Shown: piece after piece, positions 1 through 10,575 of the stretch
Layout: each line of letters begins with the position of its first letter
How positions within the stretch are numbered: position 1 is the stretch's first letter
Source: Arthonia radiata
Lineage: Eukaryota; Ascomycota; Arthoniomycetes; Arthoniales; Arthoniaceae
Reading direction: 5' to 3'
NCBI GenBank assembly: GCA_002989075.1
Contig: PSQN01000004.1
Span: 1,426,001-1,490,000 of the forward strand
Length of the DNA: 64,000 nt
The notes under the pieces: generated by a model
Database searches by the model: none
Told to the model about the DNA's origin: nothing
The model's input: the letters and a program-made list of their open reading frames with translations, nothing else
Translations under genes and position numbers: made by a program

Positions 1-491
1 TGGGGTCTGTTATGGAGGCGCCGGCGAGCGTGTGGTTCTTGATGCCGTACTGTTGGATCACGAGGCCGTTGATGAGCATACTCAGGTTGAGGAGGTAGGC
101 TGCATAGTTCGTCAGCGGGAGCTCTGCTGGTTTGGGCGCTCTGCTCATGTGTGCGCTCTGCTGGTGTGGGTGCTCTGCCGGCGTGGGTGCTCTACCGGTG
201 TGGGTGCTCTGCTGGTGTGAGTGTGGGTGAGCGCTTACCAGGAATGAGTAACCAGTCGTCCCAGGTCAAGGCCAATCGTTTTCGTCGCAAATACAGGACT
301 GTGTAGAAGCGTAGCGCGAGGAAGACCGTGTCCTGAAAGATATCAGTATTGATGTACCTCCTGCTGTGTCACGACCCGGGTGATGATGTTTCACTCACCA
401 CGACGATGAACCCCACGCATACTCCGAAGAGCGGCCGCAACGCCTGCTCTCCAGTTTGCACGTTGGGTGCTATGGCACTCGACCCGCTCAT
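1..491 (-). CDS. Fungal rhodopsin-like integral membrane protein, 5' part (gene runs off left edge)
   Basis: About 103 codons are visible in three exons (399-491, 239-332, <1-123). The introns are 66 and 115 nt, with GTGAGT..CAG and GTAAGC..CAG borders, and the joins keep one frame. The ATG at 491 is followed by a polar stretch, a hydrophobic helix ending in an RFY motif (about residue 40), a TWDDW motif (about residue 57) and a second hydrophobic helix followed by QYGIKNH. Helix, RFY, (W)DDW, helix, G..H is the signature of the fungal rhodopsin-like family (SAT4/PTH11-related seven-helix proteins of the plasma membrane; ligand unknown). The remaining helices and C-terminus lie outside the window. 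Intron 2 contains a 17-bp minisatellite. I infer membership from the N-terminal motif order only; a G-protein-coupled role is not shown. Confidence 0.72.
121..220. repeat. 17-bp minisatellite inside an intron
   Basis: Five to six degenerate units of the form TGTGGGTGCTCTGCYGG lie head to tail. Two units are 17 bp and almost identical and one is shortened to 15 bp. The array fills most of intron 2 of the rhodopsin-like gene and its first unit touches the 3' splice site at 124. Confidence 0.8.
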
Positions 492-1852
492 CTTGCTGCG
501 CGGACGACACGAGAAGCTCAGCGCAAGCTCTGGCTGTCAGAGAACAACACTGACAAGGTCACGGCTATATGCAGCGTAGAAGTGCAAGCGATGCAGGACA
601 GGCTGGCCAGATCGCCATGGTATATGTGAGATCGACTCGTGGAGGAGTGATCAGCTTCATGTGGGTTGCATTAGCCGTGCTGTCCCGTGCCTGTTTGCAG
701 CGACATGACCTCGTTGAAGTGCCTGCCGCTCATGGTTTTGGAGCACTCTTTGGCCCTCCGCTCGACTGTGCGTCAGCCGCGTAAGGACTGAGCCGCATGT
801 AATAGTGCCCAGTGCGTGATTGGTACCCAAAGTTATATCCATCTTGCCCGTGACGCGACCTCACAGACACACTCGTGAGTTCACGCCCACGACGATGTTC
901 AAACCGTGCGGACGGTCAAGCATGGACCTCCCATGTATTGCTTGTTTGACGCTACTGCATCAACTTCTTTAATGCGCGCAAGCCCCGAGAACGTCACAAC
1001 GGTATTATCAAGATAGGGCAGCTCATCTCGTTAGAGGTCGAGCCCGGACCACTCACCGCGAGCCGCTTCTGTGATTTTCCGGAAGCCAACATTCTTCCAG
1101 CCGAGGCGTCGCATTCACGTGCCGGCATGAGCTCGTGGTCGAACTTTCTTCCCTGCCTGCTTGTCAAGACGCGGCCCGCTGCGGCGGCGCGTCTGCAAGG
1201 GTTCGTGGCCCAGCTCTCCGGTCCTCTGAATGTTGCTCATCCAGCGAGCACTCAGTACTGCCAGGCATGCAGATGCAACAGGCAGATTAATCGCTTGTTC
1301 TTGGTGCTGCATTGTTCGTTGCATGAGGTGAAAATTAACAGCATGCCATAGTTTGGCGCTATGGACAACAACAATACTGCAATCGAGATATAAGGCCTTA
1401 CAATGAGGCTGACATGCGCGTGCGAAAAGTCGAGAAAAGAAGAGGCACCGAAGCTAAAGAAAGAGCATCCGGCAGATCTTGCCCTGCGTTGTGTGAGTTG
1501 TCTGCAGTAACGAGTCGCTGGTGAGTTTCAACCTCACGAAAGGGCTGATATTGCCGGCACGACGCTATTCCGGGTACGAAGATCTGCACCTACTAGCCGA
1601 TCAGACATATTTTTACAAACTCACAGACTCCCGATCAAGCTGATAACCTTCGTTGGAAGAATCTGGCGAGGATTCTTTGCTTCACGGGCCGTCTTGATAA
1701 TCGCTTGCGCGCATGCGGGGGCTGAGAGGCAGAACACCAATGTCATGAACCTTGCTCCTCGTGTTTCCGGTCATGACAGTACAGTGAGCTGATGTCAGAA
1801 CTTCCCGTCCAATTTTGCACCACCGCCGCATTGCGGGGCATGACCAAGTCCG
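492..1852. other. Intergenic, 1.36 kb
   Basis: Only short overlapping frames without family motifs, codon bias or splice structure are present. It probably holds the promoter of the leftward rhodopsin-like gene (start at 491) and the 3' region of the IFI6/27-like gene. I see no repeat or RNA gene. Confidence 0.6.
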
Positions 1853-2336
1853 TCAACGGTGCCACACCATTCCCAGACGCTGGAAGAAGGAGAAGAGGGT
1901 CCCCTTGGGCACCCAGCCTGCATACCGAGCCTGCCACGCCGCTGCGAAGGAGCCTAAGCTGTTAGTCTGTGTGCATAGACTCGATGAATGAACTTGAGGA
2001 CATACCTTCGATGGGTCCCAGCTCGCCGAAGCCCAGCGACTCGACGATGTATGGTGCGAGAATGACCAGAATGCCAAGTGCAACGACCGTCAGGAAGACG
2101 GGATGCTGGCGCGCAAAGCTACGAGTGGCTTCTGCGAATGACTTCTCCTCTGCATCTCTCATGCCATTTGCGATCGTTCTGTTGTTCTGCAGTGCTGCGG
2201 TCAATTTGCCCAGAACGGCTTTGGCGATGTTCTCCTTCCACCCCGATGTGCCGACGATGCCGTCAAGCTCCTTTTTGAGCTCCTGGCCCGGCTTCTCCGC
2301 GAGCAGAAGGGCGTTGACAATCTTCTGAGCCTTCAT
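1853..2336 (-). CDS. IFI6/IFI27 (ISG12)-like small membrane protein
   Basis: Two exons (2006-2336 and 1853-1953) are split by a 52-nt GTATGT..TAG intron and give 143 residues. The N-terminal half is helical and charged. A hydrophobic helix follows at about residues 72-88. The Gly-rich end, LGFGELGPIEGSFAAAWQ, spans the splice junction and is the conserved core of the interferon-inducible 6-16/ISG12 family. Animal members sit in mitochondrial or ER membranes; fungal members are uncharacterised. The exon join is strongly supported because it restores that motif. The start is less sure: the frame stays open upstream to 2432 but without an ATG there, and a possible branch point and 3' splice site (..TCTTAG) lie at about 2405-2425, so an upstream exon may exist. 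I used the first in-frame ATG at 2336. Confidence 0.75.
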
Positions 2337-2432
2337 CTCGGTCGTGTCTTCATCTCGGTGGGTTGTCAATGGTAGGCACGTGAAGATGCTTTGGAGGCAA
2401 TCCCTAAGACGCAAAATATCAGCATCAGTCAC

Positions 2433-3858
2433 TGCTTTTAAGGACTAAGTTTAGTTGACCTTACATGACTTTGACTCTAATCCGTGTTGTGTTGCGACGG
2501 AAGTGTAGGGATCTGGAAGGGTTGCAACTGGGAATTAGAAAGAAGAAAGAATGGGCACATGTTCGCAATCACTGGCGCTTGTAGTATCACTTTCGCGAGG
2601 CAACAGTAGGAAACTGTGGAAGTCTCAGGTGAATTGGTCAATGCAAAAAGTCGCACTTGTGTTACACGAGCTGTTTGCCTTGGAAATTTGATTCGCAAAC
2701 GCACGCCATCACTGTGACAAACAGCTTGTGCGGACATTGCTGCGCTGGACCAAAGACGTTAGTCGTTTGAGCCTCATACACAGCAGCGAGATTATCTTTC
2801 CACGTCAGAGACCGCGCACAGCAGCACGCGTACTACACTGAACGCATGGCTGCTTGATGGATGGACGTGATATCTAGTCAAAATTTTGCATGACAGCGAG
2901 GCTGCTATTTGGGAACGGCCTTCATACTGCTGTAAAGACATGCGCGGGCGACGCCTCAGCCTAAGGTAGGTTATATATACTCGATACTACACTCCTTGGC
3001 GACTTCTACTTTCCCACTCTCCCCGCCCTGGGATATAGGCACCCGTTGCACCGTGGATGGGGGGTCATGTAGGGGGTGTTGGCGTAGCAGCTCTCGAGCT
3101 GTGTCACGTTTCAGTGATGTAGCCTTGGAAAAGTGGTGACATGACGGAATTTGAGACACACAGTACCACGTTCCGTGATGAAAAGACAATGAGAGCCTTT
3201 GACGATTGAAAGGGACTGAAGTTGTGACAGCGATTGCCGGCTCGGAAGACCTCGGAGCGGCACTTGAGGGCGGAGAGGCGGAGGGGCGGGGCGGGGCGGG
3301 GCGGAGAACAGAGGCTCGTCCCAAGCAAGGGAATTAAGGTTCCCTTCTTTTCCATTTCACCTGTTGCATCTACCGCCACAAGCGTGTCTTCGTATCTTGT
3401 CTGATCGCACAGATCCTCTTTCGCCTGTTTACAAACCCCGGCCATCGTCTGAGCTCGTCACCTCACTTTTGCAGGTATCTTCACAGCTCATACACAGCCC
3501 AACCACGCCGTCCGAAACACCGGCCAACAGCTCCAATTGTCCGTGCAGTGGCCAGACCTTTCTAGGAACACCACCCTCCGCCATCCGCAATAATCTTCCC
3601 CTTTCACCGCGCGCCTCTCGAAACGTCGTTCTCTGCACAAGAGAGACCCACCTCCACGTGGCGCTCCTTGCGACTCACGCGTACGAACTCCCACGCCCAT
3701 TTCGTCCCGTTCATGCAGCTCTGCTGCCATTGAAATTGCATCGGGATTATTGAGCCCCACATCGCAGCAGCAGCTCATTTGTTGCTCATTCTGCAGCCGA
3801 GTAGTGAAGGGCCACAGCGGTTGTTGGGTGCTGTTGTGGTAGTCGACGACTGAGAGGC
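2433..3858. other. Intergenic, 1.4 kb, divergent promoter region
   Basis: The region separates two genes transcribed away from each other (IFI6/27-like and Ras-like). It contains a TATA-like run near 2971-2980, a GC-box tract at 3283-3304 and, from about 3360 to 3700, pyrimidine-rich sequence typical of fungal 5' leaders. No coding frame is convincing. Confidence 0.6.
3283..3304 (+). promoter_or_regulatory. G-rich tract of repeated GGGGC (GC-box / possible G-quadruplex)
   Basis: Four consecutive GGGGC units form an uninterrupted run about 555 bp upstream of the Ras-like ATG. It fits an Sp1/GC-box-like or G-quadruplex-forming promoter element. Function is inferred from composition only. Confidence 0.45.
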
Positions 3859-4796
3859 ATGGCTAGAATGGCCAGAATGGACGAAGAGGAGGATTCGGTG
3901 GGCATCACCATCTGTGGCGATGGCGGCTGTGGTACGTACCTTTGCCATTGAGTGTGCTCTCCCTCAAAATCTTTCAGGTTGTGTCGCTGACGATGCTCGT
4001 CTTCTAGGCAAATCATCAATCACACTGCGTCTGGTCCGCAGCCAATGGACCAACGACTACGATCCTACCATCGAGGACTCTTACAGCGTCACCCGCGTCC
4101 TCGACGGCCACACCTACCACCTACAACTCACAGACACAGCCGGCCAAGAAGAGTACCGCGGGCTCTTCGGCGCTTCCAATCTCCAGAGCGCCGATGCCTT
4201 TCTCCTTGTGTACGACATCACGAATCTAGCATCTCTCCACAACCTCCAACATTTCGTCCAGCTCATCGACATCGAAGCCGAGCAGCGCGTAGATCGAGGC
4301 GGCATACCGCCCGTCAAGATCGTCGCGGGCAACAAATGCGACCTCAAAGACCGCCGCGAGGTGCGCGCGCAAACAGGCATGGAGTGGGCACGAAAAAACG
4401 GATGCATGTTCATGGAGACGAGCGCGAGGGAAAAGGTGAATGTAGAAGAGACGTTTGCATGTAAGTTGCGTCCCCCGTGCCTAAGAAGGGGAAGATGAGC
4501 ACCTGCATGAACGCAATGCGGGATCCTTGTTATATGTGCTCGTTTGGGCGTCGTGCAGCATCCGCCATCGGAAAGGGCATTGTCACTGACTTATATACAC
4601 AGTGCTCGTGCGACGAGTAGCAGAGGCGCGACGGCAGCAGACGCAAGGGACGAAACCGCATGCTGCGGGCCGCACACAACCTTTGACGCCGTTGGAGGAG
4701 AAGGCGGATCCGGGAGGCGGCCCGCCCGTGTCGCGTTATCGAACGGAAGAGGACGAAGACAAGGGGAGCTTCTGGTCGAAGCTGAAGTGTTGGTGA
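3859..4796 (+). CDS. Ras-family small GTPase
   Basis: Three exons (3859-3931, 4008-4460, 4603-4796) give 239 residues. All G boxes are present: P-loop GDGGCGKS (about 20-27, with Cys instead of the usual Val before GKS), effector region YDPTIEDSY, switch II DTAGQEEYRG, NKCD and ETSA. Ras proteins cycle between GTP and GDP forms at membranes to control growth or polarity. YDPTIEDSY and DTAGQE place it with Ras/Rap rather than Rab or Rho, but I cannot choose the ortholog. The C-terminal 60 residues are a polar variable region ending FWSKLKCW. The Cys is second to last, so there is no canonical CaaX box and prenylation is uncertain. The splice joins are strong because each restores a G box or the frame. 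Confidence 0.9.
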
Positions 4797-5465
4797 TGAA
4801 CAAGAAGAGCGTCAGACTGCATCGCAAGCGGCGGCGTTAGGAGGCTTGGAGGGGAGAAAGTGGGCATTTTGATCGCATTTTGGGCCCATCCCTATTGCTA
4901 GATCTGGCTGGCAGTACACCGGGACCAAGCCATAGAGCTGGTAGTGAAGGCCTCGATGAGAGGCAATACGCATGTAAAACTGCTACTCTCGTTTGCTACG
5001 GTGCTACCTGCCCTACAGGCCTCGGTCACCTGCCTAGCTTCGGTGTGACATCGTCACTTGCAACTCTTCGCAGTCTGTGGAAGCACGCAGTCCAAATCGG
5101 GCAGAACCAAGCCGGCACCACTGGGTGTCTGCAGATGCAAATGCTAAATCTAGATCGCCGCCAGCTTTTGGCTGCAGCATGCTCAGCTGGCACGATCCCT
5201 GTCGTGGATAGATGCGGCTGAGTTCAATGGGAGGTAATGGCGATCAGTAGCGCGGAGTTTAGGCCGAGACTGGACGGATGACGCGCGGCTGCATGGTGGG
5301 GCGATGCAGCTTGGAAGTGGGGGCAACTGCTTCCAACAACCTTTCTGCTACTTGATCTCTCTTCTATTATTGCACCCTCCTCTTCACCCTTCTCACATCA
5401 CCCACATACTCTCAAGCATCCAACATCCAAAACATACCCTACTCCATCCACATCAATCTATCAAT
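4797..5465. other. Intergenic, 0.67 kb
   Basis: This holds the 3' region of the Ras-like gene and the promoter of the small gene at 5466. A perfect 7-bp inverted repeat (TTGGAAG 5311-5317, CTTCCAA 5330-5336) flanks a GTGGGGG run. The stretch from 5340 to 5465 is C/T-rich, as expected for a fungal leader. A 113-codon frame at 4880-5221 shows no protein-like features. Confidence 0.55.
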
Positions 5466-5825
5466 ATGGGTGTGTATTTCTCCTTGTGTCAACTCGGGTT
5501 TCACCATCCGCTAACAGTAACAATCCAGACAAGCTCAAGGGCATGGCCAGCAAGATGGGCGGCAACAAGTCCGGCGAGAGCAAGGGCGGTGCGCCAGCTG
5601 GCGGTCAGTCAGACTACGTCGACAAGGGTACGTTGTCACCCGATTTCTCCTGACTCCTCGAGCGTGGAAGGGAGATATGCTGACGACATCATAGGCTTCG
5701 CCGCCGGGGAGAAGAAGTTCGGCATCTCCGAGAACAAGCAGCGCGACGAGATGATCACCGACAAGGGCCGCGACTTCTTTGAGAAGCAGACGGGCAAGGA
5801 CATCCCGGATAAGGTCTCCAACTAG
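5466..5825 (+). CDS. Small hydrophilic protein, 77 residues (stress-protein-like)
   Basis: Three exons are used: 5466-5469 (only ATG G), 5529-5627 and 5695-5825. The product is 77 residues, rich in Lys, Gly, Asp and Ser, without hydrophobic segments. The C-terminal half has the pattern DYVDKGFAAGEKKFG..KITDK-like..RDFFEKQTGKDIPDKVSN. I associate this with small conserved ascomycete proteins of unknown function that resemble hydrophilins. No enzyme or binding motif is visible. The four-base first exon is common for this type of short gene and is supported by a normal GTGTGT donor and a CAG acceptor that preserve the frame. The C-rich leader with ATCAAT just before the ATG agrees with this start. 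Induction by stress is a guess from composition. Confidence 0.8.
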   Translation: MGVYFSLCQLGFHHPLTVTIQTSSRAWPARWAATSPARARAVRQLAVSQTTSTRVRCHPISPDSSSVEGRYADDIIGFAAGEKKFGISENKQRDEMITDKGRDFFEKQTGKDIPDKVSN

Positions 5826-6380
5826 ACGTGATTGTCCATTACGGATACCGCTAGCTTCAGGGTCGGATAACAATGGGGTGACGATGGACGGTCCCTACTT
5901 GATGAGCGTATGACGTGAGACGCATCTGAAGGATACCTGAGATGAATTGAAAGATCTTCATCCACCCTTGCTCTGCACGGTGCAGGTCTCATGGGCGTCA
6001 TTTGCTGCAACATGAGTCTGTAGTCGGTTTGCATCGTGATACAAAAAGTTGCATTGTATCGAACTGTCTCGATTCCGTTACGATCCATGTCGTGCTGTAC
6101 CTGACAAAGTCGTTCCTCTGCATATCACAACATCAAGGCTCAGTATCTGTACACTCCCTCCAACGCTCAAAGTCTGCCGTTGCGTCCGTATCGCCGTAAT
6201 TATATGCGCATTTGCCGGAGGACCTTTTTTAGGGTTCAACGAACCTCTATTTCAATACCCACGCTCCAAGGAGACACCTCTAGATTCCGGCAAAGCTCGC
6301 AAATGACCACCCCAGAACTCCGCCAAGGGTATCTTGCATCTGTCACGAAACCAAAACGCCCCCTTCATCTCTCATATACT
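5826..6380. other. Intergenic, 0.55 kb, convergent 3' regions
   Basis: This lies between the stop of the small gene (+) and the stop of wc-1 (-), so it should contain both polyadenylation regions. No frame with coding character was seen. Confidence 0.6.
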
Positions 6381-9300
6381 CTACTCCTCTGCCTCCTCCT
6401 TCTTCGTCGGCACGGACTGAGCAGCCGCTTTTGGGGGGGTCTGGCTGGACTCCTCAACCTTGGCCGCCTTGGAAGCGGGCGGCGACGCGGTCGAGTCGCT
6501 GGCGCTGGCGCTGGCGCTGACGCTGACGCTGCCCTGCTGCTGAGACAAACTCCGCACTTGCCCAGGCTGCTGCGACTGTGCTAATGTTCCGTCAATGCTC
6601 CGTGCTGCGCCAGGGCTGCGGCCTCCGCTGCCGCTTTGCTCGCACTCGCCGGGCGTGTCGTTGTAAGAGCCCGACGTCCGCCGCTGCTGGGGAGGCGAAG
6701 GGTGGGCGACCCCAGTGCGCGGGCTGTCGTCTTGCTGATCACTCCCCACGCTGCGGGCGCTTCGGTGACTCGTGGTTCGGGGACTGATGCGACCTTGCTG
6801 CTTTGCCCAGCGCAGGCCGCAGCTGTTGCACAGGTCGCGGTTGCCGCTGGGACCTCTTCGCCATTCCGGTGTCTGCTTAGTGTGGCAGTTGGCGCATTCC
6901 TTTTCGAGGACGCCGGGCTTTCGCCGCTTGCGCTTCTTCTTTGCTGCGAGGAGGCTTTGCAGCTCTTCCGCCAATACTCGATTTCGCTTTTCCATTTGAC
7001 GGAGCTCGTACTGCCATGACGTACTCCGCGTGGTCTTCAGCTCGTCGAAAAGATTAAGCTCGTCAGCCAGAGCAGCATCCTGGTGGCCTAGTGGGAGAGA
7101 GTCGCTACCAGCAAAGGTCGCAGCAGTCTCGAAAGTTGACATGAAATGACTTGGTGAGGCAAGCGTGCCGCCAGAGTTTGTATTTCGTGAAGGTACACTT
7201 TTCTGCGGTCCGGAGCTCTTGTCCTGAGTCGATGAACCCTGCTGGCCACTCGACCGCTGCTGATTGCTCGATGTGAGTCCAGGCCGCTGATACTTCACCA
7301 ACCTCGTTTGTGCGACCAGAAAAGTTGGCTTTGACCCCTCCGCTGCATCGCCAGGGTGAACAGCTGAGAACGCCTGCAATACCTGGCCTCGCCTATTGAC
7401 CAGCTCGTGTCGGGTCTGAGCGCGCTTGCCCGATCTTGCGATTTCCAGTATGCGGCCGAACTCAGACCGTGAATCAGGCCGCATGAGCGACTGTATGCTC
7501 GTACCTAGCAGCTCACTCGGCTGCTTATCGAGTAGTGCCCGGATGCTGCTGGAGACGTAGAGAAACATGCCGGATGTCGAGAGCTTGGTCCAGACCTCAT
7601 TTTCGCCAACACCTCCATTCGCCATGACGTCTGCCAGCTTGAGAGTGTATACTGGCCTTTCCCGGCCGACCAGTACGATCGATTTACGCCCTTTCCCTTG
7701 CTCCACGTAGAGCGAACCATGACCCTCAAACCACATGTAGCCGTTCTCTTTTCTTCGAATGCGAAAAACTACGCTGACGTCCGCGCCGGTTGTTGTATCC
7801 TTGAGCTCCCGAGTGACGGGCACAATGTCGCTTGGATGGCAGACTGATGACAACGCCGCACCCATCAGTTCACTCGGATCGTACTCGAGGACCTTGTTGC
7901 ACGAAGGCGACAGGTAGAGGAACAGGCCTTTCAGTGACAGCACGAAAACGACGTCGTCGGTGTTCTCGAGAAGAACTTTGTCCCATATGCGCCGTGACAA
8001 GTCAGACTCGCCGGACCCAATTGTGCTGAGCACCGTCGAAACCTCATCTCTAGGTATTGTCTGCCCGGAGGCTATCGTACGGCTCTTGTTTTCTTGCCCT
8101 GTAAATACATAGCGCGGCATTTGCAAGCCACGCTGATAGTTGATCGCGTATGTACCATTCGGGTTCTTCTTCGTGACTGAATGTGGCTGTTCGACTAGGT
8201 CGACTTGGAAGCCTACATAGTACTTGACTTCATCCGTGTCGTAAGGAACGGGTATCATTGTCAGCAGGTTCATGAATGGCTGGCCTCCTTTCCGATAGTT
8301 GATGACACTGCATTGAGCCTCAGATCTTGAGTTGATAGCATTCTTGAGTTCCAGGACAACATCGTCGTCCACGTTTTTGCGTTTCACACCAGCTTGCACA
8401 TGTCCGCTCGGTGCTTGCAAGAAGCGACAGTTCCGACCCAGAATCTCGTGCTTGGTGTATCCAGTAAGCCTTTCGAAGTTTTCCGAGCAATAGACTATCG
8501 GGATATCGTGCTGCATTGTATCGCAGACCACAAACGCGCACGAAAGATCCACGTTCCCAATGTTGATGATCGGATTCTTGCGAGTCGCCACGCGCATCAG
8601 GACACTCAACATGTCGAAACCTGTCGAGGAGTAAGCATGTGTGTATGAGTTCTGGCCCGAGTTTATTTGGGCGCCCCCAGTCGCAAAGGCAGGACCGTTG
8701 CCGCCCTGTTCTGGGAAACCATCGCTCATGACCGGTACGACCTGGTTGCGCGATGGAGGCGGCGTCTGGTTGGGGAAATTGGCGTTTACGGGTGATTGCT
8801 GTACAGCGTGGGTGCTGCCACGGCGTCCGGCCTGGGATAGACTTGGGTGATGTGATTGTGACATGCTATTCTGCCGTGACCTTGAGGGATAGAAGTTGCT
8901 GTTTTGCGTATGACTCTGACCCACAGGCATATCGGCGGAGTTAGTCTGGCCCTGAGTCTTGCCACCTATGCCGGTGATAACGCCAGCGTCAGAAGCTGCC
9001 CGGCTGCCTCTCCCGCCGGATTGGCCGTCATTCTGGCCGTGAGCAGGGTGCTGCATGTTCTGTGCCATTGGGTTCATCATCATGCTCATTTGAGGGTTCG
9101 GCAGCATACCCATAGGATTCATATTGCTTTGCGTCATGTCCATCATGTTGGAAGGTTGATTATTATCACCATTGTTGTTCATGCCCATCTGATTGCCAGA
9201 CTGTTGCTGCATTTGAGACGAGGCGGTAATGGCAGCCAAAGCGTTGGACATCATATTGGCGGCATAAACGGGATTCGTGTTCATCATATGCGTCATGAGG

Positions 9301-9731
9301 TTGATGTTTGCCTGCTGCTGGCTGACTGACATGCCGTTCGGCAGTATCATGTTTTGATTCATAGCAGTGTTGCCCATTCCGAAGTTGCTGAAGCTTTGAC
9401 CAGGGAACATGTTGTCCATTTGCTGCTGCTGCATATTTTGCATGTTGTGCATGGTCTGCATGGCGCGGTCTCCATCGCCTCCAGCACCTCCATTCCGTCC
9501 ATCAGCGATTGAATTACGACGATGTTGTTGAGTTTGCTGATTTGAGCCGACACGGTTTGGGTTTGGGATGCTCTGCTGCTGCATACCAGCCGATGCTTGG
9601 CCACGAGCATTGCTGTTGCCGAACATATCTTTGTCTTGGTGATTGGACGTGTCCATCCCATTCATGGCGTCTTCACTCATGCGATTTTGAGCACTGCCTT
9701 GGGGGTAATTTTGATTGTAAAAATCGTCCAT
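6381..9731 (-). CDS. wc-1: White Collar-1 blue-light receptor and GATA transcription factor
   Basis: A single exon encodes 1116 residues. The N-terminal 370 residues are Gln/Met/Asn-rich, as in the activation region of WC-1. A LOV domain follows (about 375-515) with the flavin-binding motif GRNCRFLQ; the Cys forms the photo-adduct with FAD. Two further PAS regions lie at about 575-690 and 700-805. A basic stretch [10 protein letters not shown] (nuclear signal) leads into one GATA zinc finger, CANC-X18-CNSC (about 940-965). The tail is Ser/Gln-rich with a short Ser-Val/Ser-Ala repeat. WC-1 works with WC-2 as the white-collar complex, driving light responses and, where present, the frq clock. 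Domain order and length match the family. Start at 9731 is the first ATG of a long open frame. Confidence 0.97.
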   Translation of the reverse strand: MDDFYNQNYPQGSAQNRMSEDAMNGMDTSNHQDKDMFGNSNARGQASAGMQQQSIPNPNRVGSNQQTQQHRRNSIADGRNGGAGGDGDRAMQTMHNMQNMQQQQMDNMFPGQSFSNFGMGNTAMNQNMILPNGMSVSQQQANINLMTHMMNTNPVYAANMMSNALAAITASSQMQQQSGNQMGMNNNGDNNQPSNMMDMTQSNMNPMGMLPNPQMSMMMNPMAQNMQHPAHGQNDGQSGGRGSRAASDAGVITGIGGKTQGQTNSADMPVGQSHTQNSNFYPSRSRQNSMSQSHHPSLSQAGRRGSTHAVQQSPVNANFPNQTPPPSRNQVVPVMSDGFPEQGGNGPAFATGGAQINSGQNSYTHAYSSTGFDMLSVLMRVATRKNPIINIGNVDLSCAFVVCDTMQHDIPIVYCSENFERLTGYTKHEILGRNCRFLQAPSGHVQAGVKRKNVDDDVVLELKNAINSRSEAQCSVINYRKGGQPFMNLLTMIPVPYDTDEVKYYVGFQVDLVEQPHSVTKKNPNGTYAINYQRGLQMPRYVFTGQENKSRTIASGQTIPRDEVSTVLSTIGSGESDLSRRIWDKVLLENTDDVVFVLSLKGLFLYLSPSCNKVLEYDPSELMGAALSSVCHPSDIVPVTRELKDTTTGADVSVVFRIRRKENGYMWFEGHGSLYVEQGKGRKSIVLVGRERPVYTLKLADVMANGGVGENEVWTKLSTSGMFLYVSSSIRALLDKQPSELLGTSIQSLMRPDSRSEFGRILEIARSGKRAQTRHELVNRRGQVLQAFSAVHPGDAAEGSKPTFLVAQTRLVKYQRPGLTSSNQQRSSGQQGSSTQDKSSGPQKSVPSRNTNSGGTLASPSHFMSTFETAATFAGSDSLPLGHQDAALADELNLFDELKTTRSTSWQYELRQMEKRNRVLAEELQSLLAAKKKRKRRKPGVLEKECANCHTKQTPEWRRGPSGNRDLCNSCGLRWAKQQGRISPRTTSHRSARSVGSDQQDDSPRTGVAHPSPPQQRRTSGSYNDTPGECEQSGSGGRSPGAARSIDGTLAQSQQPGQVRSLSQQQGSVSVSASASASDSTASPPASKAAKVEESSQTPPKAAAQSVPTKKEEAEE

Positions 9732-10575
9732 ATCTCAGGCAGCCCGGCACACGCACCGCACAACTTGCCTAGTATTTGTTCCTAGTTGCTGTTGCTGTAC
9801 CCTTAGATTGGTGAGTTCAGTCGACGTAAGGAAAAGAGGCAGCGACTGAGTTTGGAAATCAGTAAGGACTGGGCACACCATATTGCTGAACTTGAGATCA
9901 AGAAGCGACTGTGTCCTGATAACACCCGTACTGCGATCGTAACGCTTGCCTGGCGCGCTGGGTTGACTAGAGCAACAGTACCATCGGATCTAAGGGCAGG
10001 ACCATGAGGACTTGGAACAGTGTGAGGACGGTATGATCCCAGGCGCAACGTCGGCGGAACACTATCCGTATTCAAGAGCAGTGTCCGGGTTGCGCGCTTC
10101 GAAGTGATCTTCAGCGTCCGCTACGACAGTGAAGTCTGTAGTGCGGGGGATGGTGAGGCACTCGTATGAGACGACAGAGCAGTAGACGGGCAGGATGAGC
10201 GTGAAGCTATGACGGGGTCGAAGTGCTGCTGTTGATGTGGTCAAGGAGTGATGGAATGAGGATCAGTCGCCGTAGACGCCGAAGCTGGCGACGATGCAAG
10301 ACTCGGAAGCAATATGCGCTGGAAGAAATGCGATCTGCTTGATACACGTGGGCGGCCACTGGCGGCGTTCCCTCAGGGTCCCTCTTCGCAGGCGCTAACC
10401 TACTTTGGATTTGTCTCAAACTCCACATCACCAAAACATGGACTTCTCTTCCATGTCAGCAGTCGAAACCATGCGGCCAAGCATATCATCTAGATTTATT
10501 GACTAGCATACCGGGCCGAATAGAGTCTGTGAGACCCGAAAGATCTTGCTCGAGCGCTACAGGAGTATTTCAGCC
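9732..10575. promoter_or_regulatory. Shared divergent promoter region of wc-1 and uS2m
   Basis: 844 bp separate the wc-1 ATG (leftward) from the ATG of mitochondrial uS2 (rightward). No gene fits here. Any light-response or clock elements of wc-1 would have to lie in this span, but I could not identify one with confidence. Confidence 0.5.
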
